Shown here one piece after another: positions 1 through 11,025 of a stretch of DNA of 64,000 nt. Position 1 is the first letter of the stretch, and every line of letters begins with the position of its first letter. This DNA is from Verticillium longisporum (lineage: Eukaryota; Ascomycota; Sordariomycetes; Glomerellales; Plectosphaerellaceae). Under the pieces are notes generated by a model. It searched no databases and was not told the DNA's origin. It saw only the letters and a program-made list of their open reading frames with translations. The translations under genes were made by a program, and so were the position numbers. Location: contig JAETXT010000003.1 in the NCBI GenBank assembly GCA_019188255.1, positions 2,170,001-2,234,000 of the forward strand, read 5' to 3'.

Positions 1-837
1 TCAGATAATGAAAGTCAAGTTCTACGTAGAACGGATTTTATGAAAAGTATGTTGCAAAGCAGAAAAATTGCATGCCCGAGGTAGCCAGGAGATATGCTGT
101 CCACTAGTTGTTCTCAAACCAGCGTCTTCAGTAGGTACCTATCTCAACCGTAGGCAATCTTGGCTGGCGTTGAAAGGGGTGAAGGTCTTAGCGAGTGGGA
201 AAACCGCAGGACATCGCAAAATCCATGCCGGAAAGTTCAGTTGGACGGTAGTGACCACCGGAGAGGACTTGTATGTAGATGGATTATTACGCCCCAGCAC
301 GGGTCGGATTTTCGGCCTCCTGAGACTATGCACTCACCGACATCGCTATGGGCATGCCGACACCCAAGCAAGCGACGTACGCCTAACCTCGAACCAACCA
401 GTCAAACGAATTCAATCAACACAAAAAGCACCACGAGACTGCACTAAGAGAAGCAATCTCGGCTTCTTCACGTGGTGGTTTATTTTCTTACAGGACACCT
501 GAAGTTGACGAGCATTATGTCAGCTGGGGCCAGGAACAAGACGGCATGACGATGGGCGGGTCGCCAGTAGCCGCGCCTGCGAATCACGAAACGGCGAATC
601 ACAGCGTCGTCGAGCCTCACATGTTCCTCCAGAACGAGGGGAATTTTTTCTTCCATGAAGTGATCGCCGCGCACCCAGCCAGCTCTCCTCAACTTTCTCC
701 GCGAAAACGTGCGGCCTGTGCTACAATCTAGGCAAACGCTTCTCGACGTGTACCGACTGGGAACTCCTTCTATACTGTCCTCGCCCTGAAGCTGGCCCAG
801 CGCCCGCAGCGTTCCGACTGACTACCCCGCCATCGCC
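1..837. other. Left-edge intergenic region, no gene recognised
   Basis: Short open frames occur on both strands, but none has a recognisable domain, signal peptide or splice context. The last 150 bases before 838 are the probable promoter and 5' leader of the MDE1 gene. Nothing else is seen. Confidence 0.5.
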
Positions 838-1736
838 ATGTCGTCCTCCAACCTCGAAAACCCGGACCAGCTCGTCACCTCCACGAACCCTGACCACCCC
901 GCCAATCTCATTCCCTCTCTGTGCGCAAAGTTCTGGACCCTCGGCTGGGTCACAGGCACCGGCGGCGGCTGCTCCATCCGCGAAGAGTAAGCCTACACGT
1001 CCCCTCCCCCGCTTCACCCAAGCCAGCCAGCCAGCAAGCAAGCCAGAGCTCACCACCAGCCCAGTGACCTCGTCTACATCGCCCCCTCCGGCGTGCAAAA
1101 GGAGCTCATGAAGCCCACCGACATCTACGTCCTCTCCCTCGCAGCCCAGGAAGCCTCCCTCAAGAACAGAACCTACCTCCGCTCGCCGCCAGCCTACAAG
1201 CCGTCGCAGTGCACGCCGCTCTTCCTCGCGGCCTTCACGCGGCGCGGCGCCGGCTGCTGCATCCACACGCACTCGCACTGGGCCGTTCTCGTGACGCTGC
1301 TGCTCGAGTCGGCGCCCGGCGACGGCAAGCTGTTTGAGATGAACAACATTGAGCAGATCAAGGGCTTCGGCCGCGGCTTCCAGAAGCAGGGCAACCTTGG
1401 CTACCACGACACGCTGCGCATCCCCGTCATTGAGAACACGGCCCACGAGGAGGACCTGACCGAGTTCCTCGAGGCGGCCATGGACCGGTACCCGGACACG
1501 TACGCCGTGCTTGTCAGGCGGCACGGCGTCTACGTATGGGGCGATAATGTGCACAAGGCCAAGACGCAGTGCGAGAGGTGAGAGATGCTTCCGTTGGAGA
1601 AGCTGTTGCTCCTGGAGAGATCGTCATGCTAACGAGAACCAGCCTGGACTACCTCTTCCAACTAGCAGTAGAGATGAAGCAGCTCGGCATCCCGTGGATC
1701 AGCGACATCCCCGTGGTCAAGCCTACAAGAATCTAG
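838..1736 (+). CDS. MDE1: Methylthioribulose-1-phosphate dehydratase
   Basis: This class II aldolase-family enzyme dehydrates methylthioribulose 1-phosphate in the cytosolic methionine salvage pathway. Exons are 838-986, 1065-1577 and 1643-1736, giving 251 residues, close to the usual family size. Both introns are GT-AG; the second has a GCTAAC branch site. The first exon carries a TGTGGG-type glycine stretch, followed after the intron by [10 protein letters not shown], a hallmark of the family. The zinc-binding HTHSH motif lies at about residues 117-121, and a further conserved HGVYVWG follows near residue 210. The C-terminal exon gives [19 protein letters not shown], also typical. The start is the first ATG in frame with the conserved N-terminal region. 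The gene ends tail-to-tail with the GPI-protein gene 255 bases away. The product is secure; the exact first-intron acceptor was chosen because it restores the frame and the conserved residues. Confidence 0.9.
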
Positions 1737-1990
1737 AGTAGATCACAGCAGGTGAACCAGCACAAGGTCACGCACACCCAAGGTGGAAGGTACAGAGCAT
1801 TGGCATGAACAAATTTGAAGCTTTTTTTCGTATATTCTTCTTGGTCTGTCTGGCACCGACATGTTCAAATCATGTACCCGGACATCCAACTCGCTCACCC
1901 GCTCATCTCGACGTACCCTTCATCCAAGATATGCACATTAATGAGCCCCGCAAAACCATCCACTCAGGCCCAACCATCTGCTTCGCCATT

Positions 1991-2657
1991 TTACAGGAAG
2001 AAAGCAGCGACGAGGCCGAAGAAGCCCAGGGAAGAGCTGACAAGGAGGCTGGCGCCGGAGTCAGCTCCAGTGGTCTCGGAGGCATCAGAACCAGCGGTGC
2101 CGGAGGCGTTGTCAGAGCCAGAGTCAGAGTCAGTGGCGGTGCCGGTAGAGGAGCCGGTGGCAGCGGTGCCAGTGGTGGTACCGGTCTGGGTACCGGCAGC
2201 AGCGCCAGTGGTCTGCGTGGCAGCGGCGTTGCCGTTGTCGGCAGGGGCACCGTTGGTGGAGTCAGCGTCGAAGTAGTGCTCCTTGATGCACTGGTCACGG
2301 CACTGGGCGAAGGCGTTGGTCTCGGCCTCGGAACCGTCACCCTGGTCGCAGTCACCGACGCACTTGTCGAGGGCGATGGCCTGGGCGTCGCTGGGGGCAG
2401 GGACCTGAGAGCACAGTCAGTACGTTGTCAGAGGAAACGACAGAAAGTTGGAAGCAACGTACGGAGACACAGCGAGCCTGGCAGGTCGAGTCGGTGGCGT
2501 CGCACTCCTTGAGGCACCTGTTGATGGCGGCAGCGGCCGAAGAGGCAGCGGCATCAACGCCAGTGGGAGTGGCCACACCCGGGACGGTGGTGACGGTGGT
2601 CTCCTGGGCGTAGGCAACGGCGAAGGCGCCGGCAAGAAGGATGTTGTTGAAGCGCAT
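1991..2657 (-). CDS. Secreted Cys-rich protein, probably GPI-anchored
   Basis: Exons are 2463-2657 and 2405 minus one downwards (1991-2404), with one 58-nt GT-AG intron, giving 202 residues. The N-terminus is a classical signal peptide of about 18 residues ending AVAYAQ. The mature part has two copies of a four-Cys pattern: one in exon 1 (CLKECDATDSTCQARC) and one in exon 2 (CVGDC followed by CRDQC). A low-complexity Thr/Gly/Ala/Ser/Asp tail of about 90 residues then leads to a hydrophobic C-terminus (LLVSSSLGFFGLVAAFFL) preceded by small residues, which is the layout of a GPI-attachment signal. The protein is therefore expected at the plasma membrane or in the cell wall. I recognise the architecture but not a named family. 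The codon use is strongly biased, suggesting high expression. Confidence 0.8.
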
Positions 2658-5242
2658 GTTGGCGGTTTGGGTGGTGGTAGTTACGAGGGTGTTTGGTATT
2701 ACGAATACGTAGAAGATCGAAAGTAGCGTAAAGTAAGTCGTGTGAACGAGGGACGACTTTTGTTGAGAAGGTGAAGAATAGCGAGTGTGAGTGTACTTGA
2801 AGCAGAGCGAGCTGATCGAACCAGAGGAGAGGAGAGCAAAGCCCAGATGGAAGGGGAGGCACAGGCTCTTGTTTAAAAACACCGGCGCCGGCGCCAAGAG
2901 GGAAGAAGCCCTGTCCTGCGCGAGGCCCGCTCGTTGGGCCTCTGACCTTGGTCAGGCTTGTGGGCTGGTGTGTGGGTGTGGGTGTGGGTGTGGGCGTCTA
3001 CGGCATGTGCGCAGAAGGTCATAACAATAACCTCCAAGCCCGCTTCTCGTGTCCTAGTCCCACCGACAGGGCGAGGCAGAGCAGGGCGGGCAGCTCCAGC
3101 GCCCATGCGAACAGACCACGGCTACGGCCATAGGCGAGACGACGCAGCGCATACCGGCGTCACACTCCGGGGGTGGGCAGTCCGAAAGGACCAGGATGGG
3201 GCGGGCCATGGATGGGGACCAGAGACACGCAGGCAGTTCGGCGTCCAGTCATCAGTCAGGCAGGTCTGAAAACTAGGATCAGATCGAGTCGAGTTGGATG
3301 GGGACTTCTGGGGAAAATGGCGATTCAGACTTCGGGATGCAGGGATGAGGGGGAAGGGCGGGCGACTTTGGCTTTCCCGTGCAGACGCGAGTGCCGCAAA
3401 TCTCCTTTTTAGATTGCAGGCGTTTCTGGTCCAGCAGACAGAGTTGGAGGTCCTGTTTCCACGCCGGCCACACCGTGGGGAAGTCAACACAGGGAGCTAT
3501 GACGGTCGATGCTCTGGATCAGAGAGGGGATCTGTTGGCCTGTCAGGTGTTGTTCGTACGAGAGACTGTCTCGGTCGTGTCTTTGTCGTTGCTGCGGCGT
3601 CATGACTGTGCAATGTTGATAATGTCATGTCGATGTTGGGTTCGGGGAGGATGGGTGGAATGGGGGGTCTCGGCCAGTCTCTCTTCCTGCGAGTGCTCGA
3701 ATGAAAATGGGCGGCCAACCCGGGAATCTGCATGGTGGAACCCGCCTGCCGACCTCTACCCAGTTTCAAACCCTGTAAAATGATATGGCAAGAGAGACCT
3801 GAGCGGCTCTCCTTCCTACCGCCCACCCAAAAGTGCAGTGCAGTGAATTGTGGTGGGTGGATGGTCGGGCCAGTGCTACACAGTTTGCTTGCTCTTTCCC
3901 ATAACATCTGCTGGGTGCGTGCCCACGGACCTGCCCAACACGAGGAAATGGTCATGTCGGATCAGGAAACCCAATTCGTGATTGGGACATCTGATTGGTG
4001 GTAAGGCCTTTTCAGGGGCGGAGTGATGCTAGCGTCGGCATCAACGCTTCTTTTCTCGTCGCCAGTCGCTACTGTCCACTCGACGCTACGCATGAAGCCC
4101 CCCTTCTTCCGTTTGTACATGTATGTGTGTACCTTAATACATGGTACGCACAGTACTAGGCAGCCTGTTGAGCTGACCTGATGTCCTTGCTTCAATGGGG
4201 CGCTCGCTCATCAGACGATGACTCTCAGCCGCTGCCCCCCAGGCGAGTCATCAGCGACTCCCTCATGCATCGTCCTCTTTTGGTGGGACAAATACGTGCG
4301 GCACAATTGCTCCAGGTAATGTGATGACGTTCAATTCCCCAAGACGCGAACCCTTGGGCTATGCATCTGTGTCTTGTTCACCGCAATCGCGTGTCGTCTG
4401 TGCCGTGCCGCTCGGTTTCGCCTCTGCTCCCGAAGTGGCTGCTGTGCTGCTGTGCTGTGTGTGCTGGCGAAGTCGAAGACACCGATCGGCATTCTACACC
4501 AGCAGAAAAAGCTTGACACACCCACCTCACGCTGCAACCTACAGGGTCGCGTCGGCGGCCGAGCAGCGCCAGGCGATCGCCCCCCCTTCTGCAGTGCCCG
4601 CCTGCGCCCACACGCCACACCAGACTCACACCACCGCGCTCAGCAATACGAGCTTTGCCCCTCTAAAAAAACGCGTGGGCACAGGGAGCACCCACTGGAT
4701 CTGGCCGTCCGAGCCAAGGGGCAACCGTTGAGAGGGCTTCCGCTTCCACTTCCAGAGAAGAAAAATAGACGGCTGCTTCTATTCGTGTCACCCTCCCAAG
4801 ACGAACTCGCCCACTTGATCCGCCCGCTGTCAACCACGTCCTGGTGAAGAAGCAGAAAAGTGGTCTCCGTGTTCATGCACGAGTTGGGCCGAAATCTCGG
4901 ATCCGTCGACCGATATGAGTTTTTGGCAGGGGATGCTCGCACCGCCACTTGTTGGTCCCCCCTTTTTCCTCGGCAATAGCATTCGATAGTTGACCACGGC
5001 CTTGTGGCTTCCACTGTGAGGTGAGTCGCTCAATGTTACCGTGCCTTGAGCCAGGCCAAGAAGGACGGCCTTGCTACCGGGGCATGTTCCTCATCCGTTG
5101 TTGTGCACATTGCAGCAGATCATCGACGATGGGCACGGAAATTACATCGCAAAAGTCCATGTCCTTCATTTGACTATTTCATGGAGCAAGCATTGTCGAT
5201 ACCAGCGGACAAACTGGTAGCCAGTTGCTCATTTTCATTGGC
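2658..5242. other. 2.6-kb intergenic region
   Basis: This stretch lies between the start of the GPI-protein gene and the end of SEC20. The first 250 bases must hold the GPI-protein promoter. Many short frames exist on both strands, but they overlap each other and none shows a domain or plausible exon chain. A GT-rich minisatellite sits near 2967-2995. No gene can be supported. Confidence 0.5.
2967..2995. repeat. GTGTGG-type minisatellite
   Basis: About five tandem copies of a 6-bp GTGTGG/GTGGGT unit lie in the intergenic region upstream of the GPI-protein gene. Confidence 0.8.
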
Positions 5243-6520
5243 CTACAGCTCGTCCCTCTGTTGCGGCACCTCGACAGGCTCTTGCACCGCATCGTGGAAC
5301 TCGTCCGCCTCTTCTCCATCCTTAAGCTCATCGTCCGCCTGAAGCTCTGGCATGTCTTCCACCATCTTGCCAATCTTCTCAACCAAACCTTCAGCGTCAC
5401 CCTTTACTACCACTGTGCTCTCCGCTTTCGCAGTACCAACGTCAATGGTTGGCAGATCACTGTCCGGTAGGCCTTGAACCTCAACGGTCGCCTGGTCTAC
5501 GACCACTGTCGATGAACCGCTCGAGCTGCCGTACTTGATGACAGCACCTCCTCGGCCCATCTCAAGGCTGTACAACATCCTAATAGGTAGCCAGACAAGC
5601 CACCATGCCGGTCCATACAGGAAGCGGCGAAAGACCAGCCAGGCACCTGTCGAGAGGAGCATGTACATGGCCGTCTGTAGGTACCACGTGTCACTCTTCT
5701 GGGACTTGACAAGGGTTCCGAGAAGGTCCTTTGAGCTCGCAAGCATCCCTTCCAGTGACCCGTATGATTCGTCCAACTGCGCCAGCGCAGCCGAAGATTC
5801 TGTCAGCGTTTGGTGCGCGAACTCGCTGCGCGCCAGCTCCGCTGCGATGAGGTCGTGCGTCCGCCGCAGCGAGCTCGTCACGTTGCTGGCCGCACCAACC
5901 GTCTTCTGATCCTCCTCCGACAGGGTAGACTGCTGCTGATGGGCGTGGTGCGCCTGTCGGTGGTGGCGGATGCTCGGCGCCTTGATCGATTCGGCGTCTT
6001 CGGCGCCGAGACGGGGAGAAGTCGCTTCGGAGACGGGCTGCGAGTAGGACTGCAAGAGAAGCTCGCGTTCGAGTCTCTGCGCCCGGGTGAGGTTTCGCTT
6101 GGCCACGATCTGGGCTTTCCTAAAGTTGAGCCGCGAGCTGCGCAAAGCCTTGTAAGCTGCTGCTTTGTACAATTGTTCTCCGTAGCTTGAATTAGGTGTC
6201 CCGTACCTCTTGAGTTCCTGCTGCAACCGCTCGAGCCCATCCTTCAACCTCGTCTTCGTGTGCTCTGTTTCGCTCCCGGGGCGTCCGCTCCTGATATCCT
6301 CGACTTCCTCTTGAAGAAGCTCGAGCTCGTCCTCCTCTTCGCGCAGAATCTGGCTGATCTCCGCGCTCAGCTCCGTGCCAACATTGTCGTCATCCGGGCC
6401 GCCGAGGGGCACGGATCCGGGCTGGAAGGTGAGGTTGTGCAGCCGGTCAATAAGCTCTTGGAGCTGCGATGTCGTCTCCTGCAGAGCCGTCAGGCGCTCT
6501 TGTAATCCTTCGAAAGACAT
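5243..6520 (-). CDS. SEC20: Sec20-type ER SNARE
   Basis: This is a single-exon gene of 425 residues. It has an N-terminal coiled-coil region (residues about 1-120), a Sec20-type SNARE helix (RTHDLIAAELARSEFAHQTL, with LDESYGSLEGMLASSKDLLG), and then a hydrophobic membrane segment near residues 275-315. The protein continues past the membrane segment and ends in RDEL, an HDEL-like ER-retrieval signal, as yeast Sec20 also does with its lumenal tail. The role is as a Q-SNARE in Golgi-to-ER retrograde vesicle fusion. The start is the ATG at 6520: residues upstream in the same open frame look non-coding. The gene diverges from the mL53 gene across a 352-base promoter region. Confidence 0.85.
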   Translation of the reverse strand: MSFEGLQERLTALQETTSQLQELIDRLHNLTFQPGSVPLGGPDDDNVGTELSAEISQILREEEDELELLQEEVEDIRSGRPGSETEHTKTRLKDGLERLQQELKRYGTPNSSYGEQLYKAAAYKALRSSRLNFRKAQIVAKRNLTRAQRLERELLLQSYSQPVSEATSPRLGAEDAESIKAPSIRHHRQAHHAHQQQSTLSEEDQKTVGAASNVTSSLRRTHDLIAAELARSEFAHQTLTESSAALAQLDESYGSLEGMLASSKDLLGTLVKSQKSDTWYLQTAMYMLLSTGAWLVFRRFLYGPAWWLVWLPIRMLYSLEMGRGGAVIKYGSSSGSSTVVVDQATVEVQGLPDSDLPTIDVGTAKAESTVVVKGDAEGLVEKIGKMVEDMPELQADDELKDGEEADEFHDAVQEPVEVPQQRDEL

Positions 6521-6872
6521 TTTGGTGGTTTGGGCTCTGCTTTGAATTGTTTTTTTTGGTTCGTGGTGCTGCGACCCGGTGACGTTGTCCGTCCTCGAAA
6601 GCTGGCCTCTGTCAACATGCAGTGACGAAATCCACATTTCAAGCCAGGGAAAGCCCCCGCTCCGTTAGAGCGATTTGAGCACCATCCCGTCAGCCATTGC
6701 AGCCCCCGTAATGGCATGACCGCCCAGAAATGCAATACAAGCTAACCCCCCAAAATTTCCGCCAGCAACCGCCATCCCATCGCATCACGGAAACCCCGAC
6801 CACCAACCTCTAGGGACAAGCCAACCGCAAAAAAAACGCCAGCATCGACACGAGGACGCCCGTTCGCCCACC
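6521..6872. promoter_or_regulatory. Divergent promoter region, SEC20 / mL53
   Basis: This 352-base interval separates two divergently transcribed starts and must hold both promoters. No TATA box or defined operator is evident. Confidence 0.5.
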
Positions 6873-7291
6873 ATGATCACGAAATACATGACCGAGATCA
6901 CCACGCGGTTCAACCCGTTCACGATGCAGGCCCGCCCGGCCCGCCTCTTCCTCTCCTTCCTGCCGCCCAACGCGCGCCAGGCCGGCCTCACGATCAGCAC
7001 GGTCCTGCTGCCCAAGACGTCCAAGGAGGCGCCGTCGCTGTTTGTCAAGTTTAGTGCGTGGCCCGAGATCCTACTTGCCCCGCGCCGGCAGGAGTGCCTC
7101 ACCCCAGCATCGGCCCATCGGGGCGCGCGCGATGGAGAGAAGAGAACGCGATGTGCTAATGTGGTGCTCCTACAGAGGATGGCAAGGAGATGACGCTCGA
7201 CTGCGAGAAGCTGGGGATCAAGGGCCTGCTGGAAGAGGTTGATCGGCACTCGAGAGGTCTGCAGAAGCAGGCCGACATGACGGATTCTTGA
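6873..7291 (+). CDS. MRPL44: Mitochondrial large-subunit ribosomal protein mL53
   Basis: Exons are 6873-7053 and 7176-7291, with a GT-AG intron of 122 nt that splits a Lys codon. The product is 98 residues, the same length as yeast Mrpl44 (mL53). The first exon gives an N-terminal segment rich in Arg and Phe, followed by ARLFLSFLPP and ISTVLLP, which match the thioredoxin-like core of the family. Exon 2 contributes DGKEMTLDCEKLGIKGLLEE and a short helical C-terminus. The protein is part of the mitochondrial 54S subunit. The start codon is the first ATG downstream of the SEC20 promoter and gives the expected family length. Confidence 0.85.
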
Positions 7292-7860
7292 GGGGAACGG
7301 TTTCGGTGGTTCGTTGTACATTATATGGCGTGTGGCATTATTGGCGTTCGGGATGGACACGATACCTCGTGAGCGTTCGTCCAGAGCTGTACGAATTGAA
7401 GCGTTTGGGACCATCTCTTGTTGATGATCTGGTTCAGACAAGACGGAACATTTGACCTTGGCGGCCGACAACTGGATCACCAGGCATGTAAAGATATACA
7501 ATCACAGCATCACGATTCACGTAAACGGGCTCATGTTCCGCGAGAGGGACATTTTGACGAGGTGGTATTTATTTTGAACTTTGTGACGAAGCGTGCGCAT
7601 CCGATGTGTCATGCTGAAGCTACCGCTCCAGCTCACTTGGGTGACCTGCTCCCGCCAAGAGTACGACGAAGCGACGCGAACATCCTTGGGCTTAGCGGTC
7701 GAGCTGAGTCTGGCTGATCCAAGGAGCAATCCACGTTGGGCAAGTGGCCCGGATGGATCGCTTCAGCTGGGGTAGCTTCTTTCGATTCCGTCCTGTGCGA
7801 GGAGCCCTTCAAAGCAGTCAGTCGCCCTGCCGCCGCACTCCGAGTAGCATTGCGAGGCAT
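7292..7860. other. Convergent 3' region between mL53 and IPP1
   Basis: This 569-base interval lies between two convergent stop codons and should contain both 3' untranslated regions. No gene or structured element is recognised. Confidence 0.5.
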
Positions 7861-8992
7861 CTAGCTAGCAGCACCGCTGATGAAGAACCACTTGTCGATA
7901 GAGGCGTCGATCTTCTCGGCGGGAAGCTCCTGGTGAGCGGGCAGAGGGGGGAGCTGGTCGGGCGTGACGCGGCTCTGGGACTCAGCAACAGTCAGGTTGG
8001 TGCTGCAAATGGTCAGTCTCATGCGTCAATGCGGGCTTTGGCGGACATAAAAAACTTACGTCGAGATGCCACCGGGCTGAGTCTTGCCGGTGATGAGACG
8101 GTCCCAGGCCTCGGCGGCCTCACGGACGACATCCATGGCGTACTTCTTGTTCTTGCACTCGCCGGTGAAGGCGCACTGGTTCTCGGGCTTGCCGTCGGGG
8201 ATCTTGTAGATGCGGAACCACTCGTTCGTGGCGCGCAGAAGACCGGGCAGGTGGCGCTCGACGTCCTCAACATCGTTGAGCTTGGGGGCGAGAGGGTCGT
8301 TGACGTCAATGACAATGACCTTCCAGTCGGTCTCCTCCTCGTCGAGAAGGGCCATAACACCGAGAACCTTGACCTGCTTCACCTGGCCGGTGTAACCGAC
8401 AAGCTCGCCGATCTCGCAGACGTCAAGAGGGTCGTTGTCACCCTTGGCCTTGGTCTCGGGGTGGATGACGTTGGGGTCCTCCCAGGTCTGTGTAGACGTA
8501 TCAGCTCATGGATCGAGGGAGGGGTGCTCTGTCGATGTGGGCTGCATACCTGGGGGAAGGCACCGTAGTTCCAGAGGTAGCCCTTGTGGGGGAAGCAGTT
8601 GCGGACGAAGCGAAGCTTGCCCTTCTTGGTGTCCTGCTTGATGGGGTTGAGGAGCTCATCCTTGGAGATCTGGACGCGGGGCAGAGTCAGCCAATGGGTT
8701 TCTGGAGTGGGGGAGGGGTTGTTGTGCAGGGTGGAATGAGGGCAATTCGCAACACCCGTCGACCACGCAAAACAAGGGGCGCAATGGCGCGAGGCAGGGC
8801 AGAACACACCTCCTGCTTGGCGTTGGTCCAGCGAGGGATCTCAACGATCATGTTCAGGATCGTCTGCTCCTTGTTGGCGTACAGGGGAATGTCGTGGAAA
8901 GGGGAGACAGGGACGCCATCCTGCTCGATGTAGACACGGTGCTCCAGGGTGTGGGGAGCACCGATCTTGCGGAGGGTGTAGGTAGAGGCCAT
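7861..8992 (-). CDS. IPP1: Inorganic pyrophosphatase
   Basis: This enzyme hydrolyses pyrophosphate to two phosphates and drives biosynthetic reactions in the cytosol. Exons, in coding order, are 8810-8992, 8550-8669, 8060-8487 and 7861-8002. All introns are GT-AG, and the chain gives 290 residues, the standard length for fungal family I enzymes. The family signature DNDPLDV is present in exon 3, followed by [14 protein letters not shown]. The N-terminal [19 protein letters not shown] and the exon 2 segment [15 protein letters not shown] are strongly conserved. The start at 8992 matches the usual N-terminus. A different long frame opens upstream and overlaps this start (see findings). Confidence 0.95.
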
Positions 8993-11025
8993 GTCAGCGG
9001 TTGGGGACGCTGGCGATAGGTATGGTGTGGGATGCGAGGGGAAGATGCCGTCGAGAGGTGACGAGCAATCTGCGCAGTGCGTTGGGAGGAGGAGGAGGAG
9101 AAGGGAGAAGAGGAAATTTGAGAATTATTCGCTCGAGCGGAAAGCGCCTGCGAAGTGGTCCTGGCCGTGGCGGATGATGCAAGAGCTGTGGAAGGAGGGG
9201 GAGGGGCAGAAACCGGGGCGGGGCCAGCGCCAATGCCAACGCCAATGCCACTGCCAGCACCGGAGGCAGGGCCTGCGCCTGAGCGTGCTGCCGCCGCCGT
9301 GGCAGACGTGGAAAGGCCAGCTCTGTCAACAGTAGAACCACTGCCACCACCACCACCACTTGCGCGTGCACCCGCACCCGCACCGGAGTGAGGAAGCCCC
9401 ATTAGCTTGGTGTTGGCTACCAGGGTTCTCGACTGATTGGCCCGACTCGGGGCCTGGATCGGAGTTGGTAGTTTTCTTGCAGTTACAGATGTCAGACTCC
9501 TTTGAGAGACCTTCAACAGGTATGGCTTGGGCGCGCTCTGCAGCTTCCAGAGACCTCGAGATGATAGTGACGGCATGTGTTGCAACGGTGATGAGAACAA
9601 AGGGGAGGAATGAAGGGGAATGGTCCCAGCGAACGAGGGGCCTCTGCAGCTAAAGGGACCTGGGAACGGTCCGCTGCTGGTGTTTCGACCGTCTTGTGTG
9701 AGCTGTAACCCGAGGTAAATGGTGACATTCCGGCGGGCTGAGCGCGGCTAGACTGGGCTAATGCGCTCTGGTTGCCGGCCTCACTGCCTCAGTCCTCACT
9801 TATTAGGTTGTTGGGGACCTGAGGCCAGACCAGACGGGCCAGGCAAGCACAGGGTGAGAAGCTTGAGTGGATCTACACGTGATGCGCAGGGTTCCACTCC
9901 CTTTTCTTCACACTGATCACGCAATCGCTGCTTGACCCACCTGCGGCAGTCATGTTGAAATCCTCGCTTGGATTGACTTTGACTTAAGGCTCCCACAGCT
10001 GATCTCACCTGGTCGCAGCTGCAGCAATTCTAACAACACTGACTGGTACGGAGGCTGCTTTTTCCAGACCGTCTCGGGATCCATGATTCGCCAGCCTTCT
10101 TCTCGCCCAGATTACTGTTCTTGAGCTTGTCGAGCACCTGCTTCAGATCGATGCCTTCTTCTTTCCATCTTTGGGATTGAAAATGCGACAGCAAGGCCTA
10201 GTCAACACCTATTGACTCGAACCAATTGTTCTTCTGCTTCACTTTGACGGTTGATGAGTTTTAATCCTGATTGCCACCCAAGGTCTGCGAAGTCCTTCCA
10301 GCTCACTTGGGATAGGCGTCCATCAGCCTTCTCGACCAGGTGTCCGCCAGACTCAATCGACCCTATTGCCAACGCCATGCAATGTATTGGGTCACTCCCG
10401 GCCGTCAGGGCATAGAGACAGACAGGGCCACCACATGGCTGGCGATCGTCGTTTGTGCCTCGAGACAGGCAGAACAAACCCGACTCCTGGGCTCCACGGA
10501 GAAATCATGGAGTAACACACAAGGCTCGAGCGACGGCGGTTGGGCAAAAGAGAGCCACTACCACATGCTTCCCGAGAGCTCCACCATGTTTTCTTGGTGT
10601 TCGGTACTGCTCCCGGGAGAAGTTGCCTCACTCGAGAAAACAACCGCTGTCCCCCACCGAGGCTTGAATGTCTACCTGCCCGATGAGGGAAAACCTGGAA
10701 GCCTGAATCGCGGGGTAAAAGCCGTTGAACCTGGACGAGGTAATTCTGGGCGATTCTACCTCGAACGGTTGGCGAATGAACGCTGCAATATAGCTAACCT
10801 TACCCCATGGGGGATCCGGGCTAGCGAGGGGCCCCGGAAATTACTGAAGCTTTGGGAATTGACCGTCATTCGGCCTTCAATGCACCGACCGAGGGAAAAC
10901 ATGACATCGTCAGGTGGTCGTGTGCAAGTATTTAACCATGCCGATCGGCTCTCGACGAGAGTCAGGTCCCAGCATGTCGGTACCGCCTCACTCCCAAGCG
11001 TAGCATCCTCACCAACACCGACGCC
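8993..11025. other. 2-kb region with IPP1 leader and no confirmed gene
   Basis: The segment 8993-9600 is the 5' leader of IPP1 and carries an open minus-strand frame of 248 codons (8854-9600) in another frame than IPP1. Its N-terminus is rich in Arg, Ser and Leu, with few acidic residues. The remaining interval to 11025 contains only short unsupported frames and the promoter of the secreted protein gene that starts at 11026. Confidence 0.5.

Noticed and set aside
721..1554. 277-codon minus-strand ORF
   Set aside because: Antisense shadow of MDE1.
1805..2512. 235-codon plus-strand ORF
   Set aside because: Antisense to the GPI-protein gene; repetitive Gly/Val/Ser reading of its low-complexity tail.
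8854..9600. Calling the IPP1-upstream ORF as a separate protein gene
   Set aside because: Its second half is low-complexity leader-like DNA and it overlaps IPP1 in another frame, so it is listed only as a finding.
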